A stretch of DNA of 64,000 nucleotides from contig CM061921.1 in NCBI GenBank assembly GCA_031002005.1, forward strand, positions 146,601,283-146,665,282, in the 5' to 3' direction. The translations under genes were made by a program, and so were the position numbers. The notes under the pieces were generated by a model, which saw nothing but the letters and a program-made list of their open reading frames with translations, did no database searches and had not been told where the DNA came from. This document shows positions 22,358 through 33,498 of this stretch, piece after piece (position 1 is the first letter of the stretch; each line of letters begins with the position of its first letter). This DNA comes from Vandiemenella viatica (lineage: Eukaryota > Arthropoda > Insecta > Orthoptera > Morabidae).

Positions 22358-22745
22358 TTTATGAGGGACTGCCTTAAGGAGACCCCATCATTCCGTCATT
22401 ATTAAAAATGTATGCTATAAATATATTCAACAGGTTGAGAAACTTACATCGTTCTTACAATTCACGGATGACTTCTTAGTATATGTGACACACTCAAAGA
22501 AAAGGCTAGTACTTGAAGAATAAGTGAAAGAGACACAAAATATCTTGAAGGAAAGAGAGATGGACCTATCCATCCAGAAAAGCAAAGTATACATTTTCAA
22601 CAAAGACATTTTGTAAAGGGGGATTTTAAAATCAACATAGACGGAACGCATATGGAAGTAGTTAAGGAAATCAAGTTTTTAGGTATGTGGCTAGATACAT
22701 AGTTACCCTGGAAAAGGCATACAGAAGAAACAAGACGAGCAGTGC
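22358..22745 (+). pseudogene. older I-like LINE, RT fragment right of the mariner insertion
   Basis: Continuation of 15235-15412. It reads YEGLP.GDPI with frameshifts, then INIFNRLRNLH, then LQFTDDFLVYVTHSKKR containing the catalytic FTDD box (22455-22505). After more frame changes it reads EIKFLGMWLDT and PWKRHTEE near 22665-22725. The last block resembles the younger LINE (EIKFLGIWLDSKLTWRKHI), suggesting a related family. Recognisable similarity ends near 22745. Confidence 0.8.
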
Positions 22746-22879
22746 TATAATAATTCCGTATTGTCGTAATGACATGGTGACAGGGTTTCTGTTGACTGCG
22801 CATATCACGCCTGCCGAAGACGCCTTTACCTAACCCGGCACTCCTATCGGCTAACGTGGAATCCGAGGCACGGAAGTAT

Positions 22880-24810
22880 TCTGGATTTGTGCGTGAGACC
22901 TAGTATGAATATGGAAGTTATGATATCTGTCTGATAACCATGTGTCTACTGATACTCGTGGTAAGTGGGCAAATATTACTGAATAGCAGAAAAGGCTTGT
23001 GGTGTGGGATAGAGGTGGTGCTGATGATGTGAACAGTTTTGTACCTAGTACCCACGATACTGAATGGCAGAGAGGTCTGTAGTGTTAGTTAAATGATACG
23101 ATGTTGATGTGAAGAGTTTGGTACTTGAGACACATATTAATGATGATTTTTGGTCAGTCTTGAGTCATGGGGGTTCTGCACCACATTTTCTTTGCCATGA
23201 TTGGGCTGGGTGTTGAGTCGAGGCTCGCTGTAGGCATGGAAATATGCATGTGTGTGCGTGTTTCTCTGTGTCTGTATGCGTATGTATGGCGATACCTTGC
23301 TTAAACTCGTCTGTCTGGACGTACGAATTGCTGTTCCTCCCATATGTTTGTTTGTGCTTGTGAGGAGATGTATGGATTTGTGGGTGAGACCTAGTTTGAA
23401 TATGCGGATTCTGATATCTGTCTAATAGTCAAGTGTCTATTGCAACTCATGGTACCTGGGTCATATCTTACTAAGTTATAGAAATGGTTGTGGTGTGGGA
23501 GAGACGTGGGGGTGATCTCACACATCCTGTAACTATTCAGTTTGGAACTAGCGTGTTCGGTCTCTTTCATCCAGTTATGTGCATGTGTATGGTGATTTAT
23601 GGAACTGTGTGAATGCATTGACATATGAGTGTGTGTCTATGTATGTCTTTCTATGATTTTTGGCCAGTCATTTGTGTTCTGTTCCACTTTTTCGTTGCCA
23701 TGTTTGGGCTAGTTGTTGAGTCGAGATCGCTGTAGGCATGGAAATGTACGTGTTTATATGTCTCTCTCTGTGTATGTTTGCGTAAAAGTGGTGATACCTT
23801 CCTTTAACTCGTTTTTCTGGATGTATGATGTGCTGATAATACACTTATACTTGTGTGAGGTGACGTATGGATTTGTGGGTGAGACCTAGTATGAATATGG
23901 GAGTTATGATATCTGTCTGATGTCTATTGCTACTCGTGGTACCTGGGGCAAATATTACTGAATGGCAGAGAATGCTTAGGTGTGGGATAGACATGGTGGT
24001 GCTGATGATGTGAGCAGTTTTGTAGCTAGCACACATGATACTGGATGGTAGTGAGGTCTGTAGTGTGAGTTAAATGAGCTGATGTTGATGTGAAGAGTTT
24101 GGTGCTTGAAACACATGTTAATATATGATTTTTTGGTCAGTCATGAGCCATGGAGGGTTCTGTACCACTATTTCGTCGCCATGATTGGGCTGGTTGTTGT
24201 GTCGAGCTCGCTGTAGGCATGGAAATTTGCGTCTGTGTGCGTGTTTCTCTGTGTCTGTATGCTTATGTATGGCGATACCTTCCTTAAACTCGTCTGTCTG
24301 GACGTACGAATTGCTGTTCCTCCCATATGTTTGTTTGTGCTTGTGTGGAGATGTATGGATTTGTGGGTGAGACCTAGTTTGAATATGCGGATTCTGATAT
24401 CTGTCTAATAGTCAAGTGTCTATTGCAACTCATGGTACCTGGGTCACTTGTTACTGAATGGTAGAAAGGGTTTGCGGTGTGGGAGAGACGTGTTGATGGT
24501 AAATATAATCAATTGGGTGTGGTGAACACTGTTTATGGTATAAATACTTAGGTGTATGATGAAAACATGCCTTCTTTTGCACACCTTCTATCTCGCCCAG
24601 GCTGATGGTATGTAAGGAGAGTTCTGTTTTTCTGCCAGTCATGAGGCAAGAGAGTACCACACCAATTTTTTGTTTCCATGACTGGTGCCGGTAGTTGTGC
24701 TGAACTCTCTGTAGCCTTGGACATGTGTATCTGCGTCTCTCTTTGTGCATGTAAGCGTAAGTATGATGATACCTGACTTTAACTCGTCTGTCTGATGATT
24801 TTTGTAACGA
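22880..24810. repeat. satellite array, ~490-bp units in alternating types
   Basis: The anchor GTGAGACCTAGT recurs at 22893, 23384, 23879 and 24367, giving unit lengths of 491, 495 and 488 bp. Units 1 and 3 resemble each other throughout (both contain GCAGAGA..GGTCTGTAGTG and GATGTTGATGTGAAGAGTTT). Units 2 and 4 share a different head (TTTGAATATGCGGATTCTGA). The structure is therefore a dimer of about 985 bp present twice. A degenerate trailing piece runs to about 24960. All units are rich in TGTGTG and GTGT. Confidence 0.88.
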
Positions 24811-25100
24811 TAGTTCTATCCAGTTAATCAGTGTTAACGACAATTCTGTCCCACTTCATCGTTTCCATGATGCTTGCCTTTTAGTTCTGTCGACCTCAGC
24901 TGTATGGATGTACAAGTGTGTGCGTGTGTCATTCCTCTGTGGATTTGAGTCTAAAATATATGGTTATAGAATTATACTCACCATCAACGTGTGTTTCTAA
25001 CCATTGCTTCAGGGATTAGGCAAGCTCCAATTTCACTGTGCTCTTCACAGTTTACTGCCGTTTGTGTTGCATACGAATTGTGTTTCTCACTACATGCACT

Positions 25101-25400
25101 TCGGGATAAAAATCATTTAACAGAGAGGGTGATGAGGGGGTGTACCAGAGAAGCGAAGGACTGGGTACAAACCCACAGTCAGACCATTGCTTGTATATAG
25201 TGGTGTAGTATGGAGTCCACATTTTTTGTACATCAAATGCAAGGTGCAAAAGATGGCAGCTAGATTTATTAGTGGAAAATATTCAACAAGTGACATAATA
25301 AAGAGCTGGGCTGTGTTATTAGAAGATAGGAAGAGTGTCGGGGGCTGTATGTGGCGTATAATGCTGTCAGAATGGATATTGGTGGAATAATTTGAGTGGT
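25101..25400 (+). pseudogene. CR1-like LINE (family A) RT thumb fragment
   Basis: The readings LTERVMRGCTREAKDW, then VYSGVVWSPHFLYIKCKVQK and AARFISGKYSTSD match the region after the RT palm (LLEYG..VWDP....I..LE.VQ..AARF). The first block is nearly identical to LLERVMRGCTREVTNWG in the copy at 50010-50690, so they are one family. Stops and a missing 5' part show a short dead fragment. Confidence 0.75.
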
Positions 25401-25479
25401 GTATGGAGCCTAAGTTGACCATGACCACAATCTGGCTCAAGACTTTAGGTGATGAGGCCTGAGCGGATAAAATAACCAA

Positions 25480-26610
25480 ACACCCATTTTCATATACAAA
25501 TGACCTAACAATTTACGACAGTTAAAGTTTGGGTGCTATCTTCGGCGTAAAAGAACTAGTTTCTGCACCTATGGTGACGTTTTAATACTTGTCGAAGTAT
25601 GGAGATCTTCTATGAAAATTTGGGATGTGATGTTAATTTTATGACCATGAAACTATCAGTTAGCTAAGAGCATTATGGTAACTTTATCGTGGTGAGTTGA
25701 ACAAAGCTCGCAATTGCAAAAAAATGTTATACTTGGTCCTGAATCCGATGGTTGGCGTCAGATGGGAACATTTAAACCGAATGGAGAACACTCCTGGGTC
25801 CTGATTTATTGAAAAATACTTTAGCAGAAATTTCCTGGAAAAAGGGAGAATTTTTTTGGAAAACTGCAGTAGAACCCCCTAAGTGAATATTTTGGTACCT
25901 GGAATCCCTGCTACTGATTAGGAGAAGACTGCGAATTTAGAATTTTTGGTTACTTTAACGCATGAACAAAAGGTAACCCTGTCAGTAGCTGATGTAAATC
26001 AGGGGTTGGATTGGGAAATAAAAGACTATCAGCACGAGCAGGCACTCGATTTCTTGCATAAGGGAGTGGGTAAATTTTCTATATCCCCACCTTGACGCGT
26101 CAGCATGTTCTGTGTCTTAGCGTGACTCGATTTTATCACACTGGGCTGATGTACTCCGATTCCTCAGGGGTGAAATTAGTAAGATTAACAGACGGTGTTT
26201 CGTTTCTGGAACATACATGCTATGCTGTAAAATACAGTTAAAAGGAAAGTATATGCCACAGCGTATATTTCTCTGTTTCTAGTGGTTTACTGATGAAAAA
26301 TTTATACTTAGGAAGGATGACGGGTTTATGGAATTTCATAAAGTGCAAGACAATAAACAGATTGATTGAAAGCAGGAGAGGTCTATGAGCAATAGAGACA
26401 GCACACAAAACTCACATTAATCTGGATTGCTGTTGTGTTGTGTCGCAAGGGATTGATTGAATTTTTAGACAAAGTACAATAAGGTCCCTCAACTGTCATT
26501 GCTTACTACAGTTCTTACGAAAGCATAACAGAATTGATACATAGATTGTTCTGGGTAGACACGATATATGTTTGAACTTGCTCAAAAAATTATGAGTGTG
26601 ATGAAATATT
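25480..26610. other. unassigned sequence
   Basis: I could not attach this stretch to a gene or named repeat. It is flanked on both sides by LINE fragments, so heavily eroded LINE sequence is possible. Confidence 0.4.
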
Positions 26611-26614
26611 TTAT

Positions 26615-26705
26615 ACCAATGACAGCAGAGATGAGATTAGAGAAATAAGGTGTCGTACTAATGCTTATGTGAATTCTTTCTTCCCTCGTTCTATTCCATG
26701 AGTTT
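26615..26705 (+). pseudogene. CR1-like LINE (family B) C-terminal crumb
   Basis: TNDSRDEIREIRCRTNAYVN and SFFPRSIP match the C-terminal end of the LINE ORF2 at 38270-39196 (DRRDKIQEIRCHTDT..YSFFPRSVRDWNAL). Only about 30 codons are recognisable. Confidence 0.65.
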
Positions 26706-27219
26706 TGCCATGGTCAAATTGGAAAATTTGATTTTTCTAGCATTGGTGTGGGAAAGGCTTTGTTAACCATGTCACAAGTATTTTCATGTGAGGCTCTTGT
26801 CCAAAGATTGAGTTGAGAAACAGGCTTGAAAAAATTACAGGCTGATTGGATTGACATCAGTGGATAGATTAACATGTAATCACTTCAGAAATGTCTGTAG
26901 GGAAAGAAACTGGATTTCACATCTGAAACTTTGCATTAGGCATTGATATTCATGTGAATCTAATTTAGTGGGCATATTTCAGATAAAATTGCCAGGGACG
27001 TTAAAGCCTTAGCAATAGGATAGAAATACACAAAGTTCATCGAGGTTGTAGACACATACATTAGGAAATCACTTTTTTTTTGTTAAAAGCATTGGTTGGA
27101 TTCTCGCTTTGTTTCATTGCACATAATTTAATACATCCTTTAAAATAATGGGGTGTGACAGAAATTCGCGAGTTATCATTAACGCTGTTAACTATTAATT
27201 ATATTGAAATCCCACCGTA

Positions 27220-27350
27220 CTGACGCTTATAAATATTCTTTATTTCCTTTTGTTATTCGTGGTTGGAATGCACAGAGTTATGTTTTGTGCAAAGCACCCT
27301 CTGCCAATTTCGAATATGTGAACTGCATTGTATAGATGTGAATTTGAGGT
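27220..27350 (+). pseudogene. CR1-like LINE (family B) 3'-terminal crumb
   Basis: The reading DAYKYSLFPFVIRGWNAQSY followed by CKAPSANFEYVN matches the last codons and 3' end of the copy at 38270-39196. The sequence CATTGTATAGATGTGA (27330-27345) corresponds to the ATAGATGTAGATGTA tail there. Confidence 0.6.
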
Positions 27351-28016
27351 TTGCCAGGACATTCCATGGTTCTTTATCACGTTTTAAAAGTAAATTTACC
27401 CTTTCACATGGTCTATATCTTATTTTTTAGTTAAATACAAAGACTCAAGCAGTTTTTCTGTTCACCCAGAATGAAAATAAAATTTTCTATTTTCGTTTTG
27501 AAAACACGTAATTCTGGTGAGGGATTAGACTACCATAAATGATTCTTAGATTTGTATTACGAAAACTGACATATAATAATTATTCTCATCTCGTAATAAT
27601 TTCTTCTTGAACCGAAGTGAATGCTGAAATATTTCTATGTATCCTGCTGGGGCGGTTTAGCAGTGCAATGGGCATATGGCGCAACCCGCATTCCTTATCG
27701 ATAGCAGGACTCCTGAACAAATACACACGAAATTCTCTGCAAGCCTGAGACTCTGTACAAAATTCTGCAATCACACGAACTCTATGTTGGACGCCCTACT
27801 TTCTTTGTCCGCCAGCCAGACACCGAGCTATGCTTTCATAATGGTGGATCAATAATGTGTTTCCCTTGGCAAACACACACCAGCCAAGTTGTTTCGCTCT
27901 GTAACGGAGCCATTTCATAACCTGAATTATCCTGTCGGACTCCCGGGCAAACACGCGAGTGGCTTTGCAAACATCGGCAGGGATGCCGAAATATTTTTCC
28001 ACTTTTAAACGCATAT

Positions 28017-28398
28017 GAAGCATGCCGTGCCATCTATCGGTGAACACGCCTTCTAGGTGCTGCTACCTGGTGACAATTATGCGACAGGCGAGCGCCCGGC
28101 TTAAATATTCGTCGCATTGAGAAAGCGCGTACCGAGAGCATGTTTTCGCAACGTCTAATGCAGAGCAAACAGAGCTTGTTGATGCAGGCCAGCATTCAAG
28201 AACAGTGGCAAATATTTGTAGCTTTCACAACCGTGTATCGAGCCCAAAATGAAGCATGCCACGCCATCTATCTGAAACCAGGATACTATGCACCGGTAGG
28301 TGCCGCGGCAGTCGAGCACCCGGCTCAAATATTCGTCGTATTGAGAAAGTGCGTACAGAGAGCATGTTTTCGTAACGTCTAATGGAGAGCAAACAGAG
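28017..28398. repeat. two-copy direct duplication, ~155-bp units
   Basis: 28017-28174 and 28251-28398 share GAAGCATGCC..GCCATCTATC, CCGGCT.AAATATTCGTCG, TTGAGAAAG.GCGTAC and GAGAGCATGTTTTCG. The offset is about 225-234 bp, with an unrelated spacer of about 75 bp. No coding function was recognised. Confidence 0.8.
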
Positions 28399-28679
28399 CG
28401 CGCATTCCAGAACAGAAATATTCCTGGCCTCAGGCGTGGGTTTTTCCCCGCAGGGTGGTGTGGAATGTTTGCGCCCAAAGAAATTAAGCCCTTGGGAGAT
28501 GCTGTTATCTTGCGGCCGGTCAAGGAACTAACACATGCGCAAATTGAGGTTTGGTCACCTGCCAAGGGAGAGGAGGGAGATCTCCCCGCACCACCTGCCA
28601 ACGTCCTTGAACGCTGATTGGCTGCTCACCTCGTGACTTCATGGGTTTTCCCGGTTTCTCGCCAGGGCCGCCTTACCCC

Positions 28680-28922
28680 CACTACTGTGGTGGTGTGACG
28701 GTTAGTGTTCTGGCCTCGCATTCGGGAGGAAGGCGGTTCGTATCCCCGTCCGGGCATCCATATTTGGGTTTTCCATGGTTTCCCCAAATCGCTCCAGGTG
28801 ATTGCCGGGATGCTTTCTTCAAAAGGCCTTGACCGAATTCCTTCCCATTCCTTGCCCCATCCTTTCCCGTCTCTAAAGACCTCGCTATTAAGAAACGTTA
28901 AGCAGTTAAAAAAAAAAAATTA
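28680..28922 (+). mobile_element. tRNA-derived SINE (family 1), complete-looking
   Basis: The head GTGTGACGGTTAGTGTTCTGG (28693-28713) is followed by the B box GGCGGTTCGTATCCCCGTCC. Next are the conserved body (GGTTTTCCATGGTTTCCCC, then CCAGG..ATTGCCGGGATG) and TCTCTAAAGACCTCG near the end. A 12-bp A-run (28908-28919) closes it, making this one of the best-preserved copies. Confidence 0.88.
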
Positions 28923-28929
28923 GCGTACG

Positions 28930-30100
28930 AATAATAAACGAGAACTGAAGAATCAGACAAGAGCCCAAGTCTCATAAAATAATGGGAAATAACTATCCAA
29001 TGGAACACAGAAACCACAGACATCAGTGGCTGGAAAGCTACGCTGGGGTACGTGGGGCGAGGGGTGGTTCCGACCCAGGCCACGTAGCTTTTCGTTCATA
29101 TTATTTGTCACAGTTAAAATCAGATACAGAACACACAACAGTTTTTGAATATTTATTTCCGCAATTTAATTATCCCCGTATGTAATTTATGATAGTCTGA
29201 CAAGAGAAAACAGTATAAAATGTCTTCTGGAATCAATTGGGAAAAAGGCTACGTTCTACGTGAGGGGGGGGGAGGGGGTAGAGACAAAAGTCAGGTTGGG
29301 CTACGTGGGGGGAGGGGGGGTTCACAGGAGGCTAAAATGGAGCTACGTGGTTTATGTAAGCTCCCTTAATAGGGCAGGAGTTCAGTTATTACCGAGTGTT
29401 GGCTGCGTCGTGGTGCAGCGTGAAGGTGATAGAAACATCGATATGCGAATCTGCAGCGTCGAGATGCGTCAGCTCATCTGGTGACAGTGCTGTCATGTGT
29501 GTGGGCGGCAGTCACCCAGCCATTGCGTTGTCGAGTAACGGGCAGAATATACGAACTTATATTGAAGTTATTACTAGAGAAATCTCAAAGACATGATTCG
29601 ACCAAAAAACACTAGTGTAAATGAGTGGTGTGAGCCACATAAGTTATCAGTCTGTTTTCTCATTTTTTTCCGTTACAATATGTAAGTCAAGCTTTACTGC
29701 TGGTGAGAACGAACAAATATTCTGTTGTAACATTCGCTACCACAAATAAAGTCTATTTCACAAAGATTTTCGTAGATGTCGTAATATAAGTCAAAGTGTT
29801 TGTTCCCGCTTCATCCATGAAACCTCCCCTCGACCACACGGCACACAAACACAAAATTGTTCAACATTACAACCCCGAGATAATTATCTCTGATATGCTA
29901 AAATTGTTCCCTCGCATTCTCTCAATATTCAAGCACACATCATTGGTTTGTATTCCCTCCCACTCCCCTGCCCCCTCTAGCAAAGCGTCGCTTGAAATTT
30001 CCAAGATTACGTATTTTATCGAGTCCCACTGGGACTTACTATCCGCACCTTATCACATCTCCCATTTAACAATGCTTCCCGGCTATTCTTAAACCTTTCA
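28930..30100. other. unassigned sequence with G-rich tracts
   Basis: Contains GCTACGT/ACGTAGC motifs near 29039, 29090, 29250 and 29300, and two G-homopolymer tracts at 29264-29278 and 29308-29319. I found no gene. The open frame at 29796-30092 gives no match I trust. Confidence 0.45.
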
Positions 30101-30533
30101 GGGGTACAGGATAGTCTTGTGTAGTTCGCGAACGAACTAGTTCGGAAGAGCGCTCCCACGAGCGAACTACGCGAACTAGTTCCCAGATCTCTCGCTCCTT
30201 AGTTCGTTAGTTCGTTCGATCCTTTCCCGAAGACCAACTTTTGTTTTTGTTCATTATCTGAAAGGTAACACAGTTCGCTGTGGACACATTTCATTGAAGA
30301 GACAGATATAAAAAAATAAAAAAATTTAACTGTTAAACATTAATAATTATTGCAGAAGTCAAAAACGGAAATTTAACATGGAATGTGAAAACAAAACACA
30401 CTTTGATCCCATTAACACTTAAAAGACAACTATCAGTAACCACAACTATTATAACAAAGAAGAGAGCGCGTGAAGTAGCGCTAGCAAAGCGAGCGAACGA
30501 GCTGTCTTTCTGGAATTCCAGAGCGGAGCGATC

Positions 30534-30706
30534 TAGTTCGCGAACTAAACACAGCGCTACCGCTCGCGAACTAAACTGAGCGGTATAGTTCGCGAACTAA
30601 ACTGAGCGGTACAGTTCGCGAACTAAATTGAGCGCTACCGTTCGCAAACTAAACTGAGCGGTACCGTTCGCGAACTAAACTGAACATTCCCGGTCGCGAA
30701 CTATCA
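30534..30706. repeat. 26-bp tandem array carrying GTTCGCGAAC palindromes
   Basis: About six and a half units of TAGTTCGCGAACTAAACTGAGCGGTA (26 bp), some with single-base changes. Each contains the 10-bp palindrome GTTCGCGAAC. The same motif occurs singly at both ends of the surrounding hAT, so these are subterminal repeats, plausibly transposase-binding sites. Confidence 0.88.
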
Positions 30707-31029
30707 CCATTCGCCGCTTTTTTCGGTTAATGGTGGAATGTTTTTTCAAAATAACCTATAAAAATGTAGTACACTTCAAAAATATAATATTTTACGATAG
30801 AGTAGAAAAGGACAAAGGACATGGTTTTTTACTATTTTATTTTTTAAGCTATATTTTTTTGCACTTCTTGCATCTTTAACAATTTTCTGTCTACAGTAAA
30901 ATTGTAATATGCTTTATCGCTTTCAGTTGTTAAATTAATGTCGATCAAAAGCTCATTTTTACTAATGAAATACTGCTCTTACTTTTACCTAGATTTCGTG
31001 TAATATTTTTAGTTCAGAGTAAAGTTCGT

Positions 31030-31330
31030 TCACTTTGATACTCATTTTTTCTCTTAAATTTAGAACCTCTAATATTGTCTCACAGCCATCAAATGAAACC
31101 TCGTGCTTTAAATTTAATTTTTGGATTTTCTATAGCCAATTGCTTTCATTAAAATCTAACTATTTACTAAGATACTCCAGACTTTTATCAACGAATACTA
31201 GAGCATTATTTTTAATATTATCACTTTCTGCGGAGAATTTGGCATCTAAAGGCTTTTCTTGTTTTCTTAACCAAAGAAACAGTATCTTTTACATTTTTCT
31301 AGCGCTGTTTTTAAAGCTGACATAATATAA
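31030..31330 (-). pseudogene. possible hAT transposase fragment
   Basis: Minus-strand reading with ALVFVDKSLEYLSK, a stop, then LDFNESNWL and KLNLKHEVSFDGCETILEVL, ending LREKMSIKVNELYSEL. The spacing of WL..L..LNL and N.DELY-like ends recalls the region before the dimerisation domain in KIAA1586-like hAT transposases. The location inside a proven hAT element supports this; the sequence match alone is weak. Confidence 0.4.
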
Positions 31331-32507
31331 TACTTATCTCAGTCTGTTGGTTAACAGATTTGTGAAAGTTATGTAAAGAAATGACTTGCGAAATTCTAAA
31401 AGATTTTATCTTTTGTGTCATCATCAGTTTCATTCGTCGCCAAAATATTGTGAATGTGTGTTGGATTATCCTCCCCTACACTAATAAAAAAAATAGCTCA
31501 ATGACTTCCAATTTACTGTAAATTTACGCACTTTCGTTATTGTTACCACATTCTCATTCAAGGGTCACTGTCATTTTTATGTGTCTAATTGTCACATTGG
31601 AAGTATTACTGTTAATTTTCTTAATAATATAGGTAATATTGTTTCTGTCATATAGTACTTAACTTGTAGCCAATAGTAGAATTATATTTTGTTCAAGATT
31701 TCCAAAAGTATATTTAAATAACAAAAGCCGATTACTTATAAACGGGTATTTTAATTCATCAAAATAAAGGCATTTATAATATTTTATAAGTAATGTTGTG
31801 CTGTTGTTGGAGTTTAAGGGCGCGTCGACGGCGGGGTCATTAGCGCCTTTTGTAAGTAATGTTTTTTCCATGAACTAATAAATAAATCCATTTAAAAAAT
31901 TAATATTCTACGAATGCACGTAAAGTAAATAGTAAAAACAGCACAGTTATTCAGTTTACCCATTTTTGCAAAGGACAATGAGCACTTTGGTTTATCGGCG
32001 GCAACTGATCATGCTAATGTCATTTGAAAGAGCTATTATTAAGCAATAACTTTTGTTAAGAAGGTCATATTAAATTCCATTTAGAAACGACAAAAAATGA
32101 TTATGTCCTAATAAAACTGACATAACAAACAAAATAGCGCGTGCAGTAGCGGTAGCAAGGCGAGCGAACGATCTGTTTCTCTGAATTCGAGACGCGAACT
32201 AACGAACTAAAAGAGCGAACTAGTTCCCGAGGGAGCTGCGAACTAAACTGAGCGCTCTTCTTCGCGAACTATAATGCGCAAGTCTAGTACAGGATGTCCT
32301 TTCAGGCGATTCCCTTGCTCCCCGTTGACAGTAAGCGACAGCCCGCCGTCTGGCCTAGGAGCTGGCTTGTCTCGCAATGTATCCGGTTCGCACCTCTCGT
32401 CTCTATGGATTTTTCCCGGAGCGCACCTATTACTCGTATGTATTTTATTAATTACACTTTTGTTTACAAAGGCGTATTTATCACTTGCGTAATATGCTTT
32501 TTTTAAC

Positions 32508-32712
32508 TTATGGCTTTACGCCTCGTCGACGTCGAGGTCTTTAGAGGCGGTATGGGATTGGGTACAAGGAACGGGAAGGAATTCTGCCATGGCCTTTTGA
32601 AGGGAGCATTCCGGAATTCGCCTGGACTGATTTGGGAAAACCATGAAAAACCCAAATCAGGATGCCTGGACGGGGGTTAGAACCGGCGTCCTCCCGAATG
32701 CGAGGCCGTAAT
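32508..32712 (-). mobile_element. tRNA-derived SINE (family 1), minus strand
   Basis: The tail at the left reads TTTACGCCTCGTCGACGTCG. The body has AAGGAACGGGAAGGAATTC and GGGAAAACCATGAAAAACCC. The inverted B box GGGGGTTAGAACCGG (32671-32685) is at the right. The copy stops shortly after the tRNA head. Confidence 0.87.
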
Positions 32713-33498
32713 ATGCTATTGCTGTACACATCTTAACGTTGTTCTACATGGTAAAGTTTGAGCATACAAATCCTGACACATCATCCTCAAGGGAGCAGTA
32801 ATAACTAGTCTTTAATCAAATAACATTGACAAAGATTGCACTTCAACTATTGGAGTCTGGTAATCACTGGTATTCGCCGTAGTCGAAAGCCACTAACAGG
32901 CTGCGACTGACGCCACCTGTTCATTTTCTTCTTCTAATATGAAGTATTTTCCTGCTTGGAATTACCTTCCTACTTTTTCCGATAGTTATTTTATTTTTTT
33001 CATTTTTGCCTTTATTTTCATATTAGGATCTCGTATATAGGAAACTCAGCTACACAGACATAATTGGTTCAGAATCAAATCACCCACAAACTGTAAGGAA
33101 ACAAGGCCCATTACATTTTTTGTTAGTATTATTTAAGTTTTATTATTTTCTATATAAATATATATATATTTAAAGGTAAGAATTTTTGTGTTTAATTTAT
33201 TTTCTTTTTGTAAAAGAAGAAGATAATAGTTATTATGCAAGAGCAAAGAGTAGTGTGTAAAAAGAATATCTTTGGCGAGACAGATAAAGAGAAGTCCGAA
33301 GAAAAGAAAAGATGTGAATGTAGCGGACGAATTGTGCTTCGAAATATTCTGTTAATATGTTGAATGAATGCTGAAAGTAAATGTTAGTTGTGTGTAAAAA
33401 TGAGGACCAATAAAAATATATTAATTTTACAAAACACACAAAGATACTGCAATAAGGCATAGAAATAAACACAATCGTCTATGTAACCAACAAAAATG

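Larger units (their letters stand above)
30112..32286 (-). mobile_element. 2.2-kb hAT transposon with palindrome-rich ends
   Basis: Perfect 8-bp target duplication GTACAGGA at 30104-30111 and 32287-32294. The ends are inverted: TAGTCTTGTGTAGTTCGCGAAC at the left and, on the complement of the right end, TAGACTTGCG followed by TATAGTTCGCGAA. Clusters of GTTCGCGAAC-like palindromes lie inside both ends. A weak transposase remnant runs antisense at about 31030-31330. Two segments, 30460-30530 and 32140-32200, are diverged copies of each other (GCGCGTG.AGTAGCG..AGCAA.GCGAGCGAACGA). Confidence 0.88.

Noticed and set aside
22880..24810. CRISPR-like array
   Set aside because: Units are ~490 bp and fully repetitive, with no short direct repeat plus unique spacer structure. 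The genome is eukaryotic.
23137..24843. minus-strand frames rich in His/Ser/Thr (e.g. 24451-24843)
   Set aside because: They follow the 490-bp satellite and its TGTG-rich composition. No conserved motif and no consistent frame between units.
29796..30092. 98-codon plus-strand open frame as a host gene
   Set aside because: No start context, domain or similarity; ends just before the hAT at 30112.
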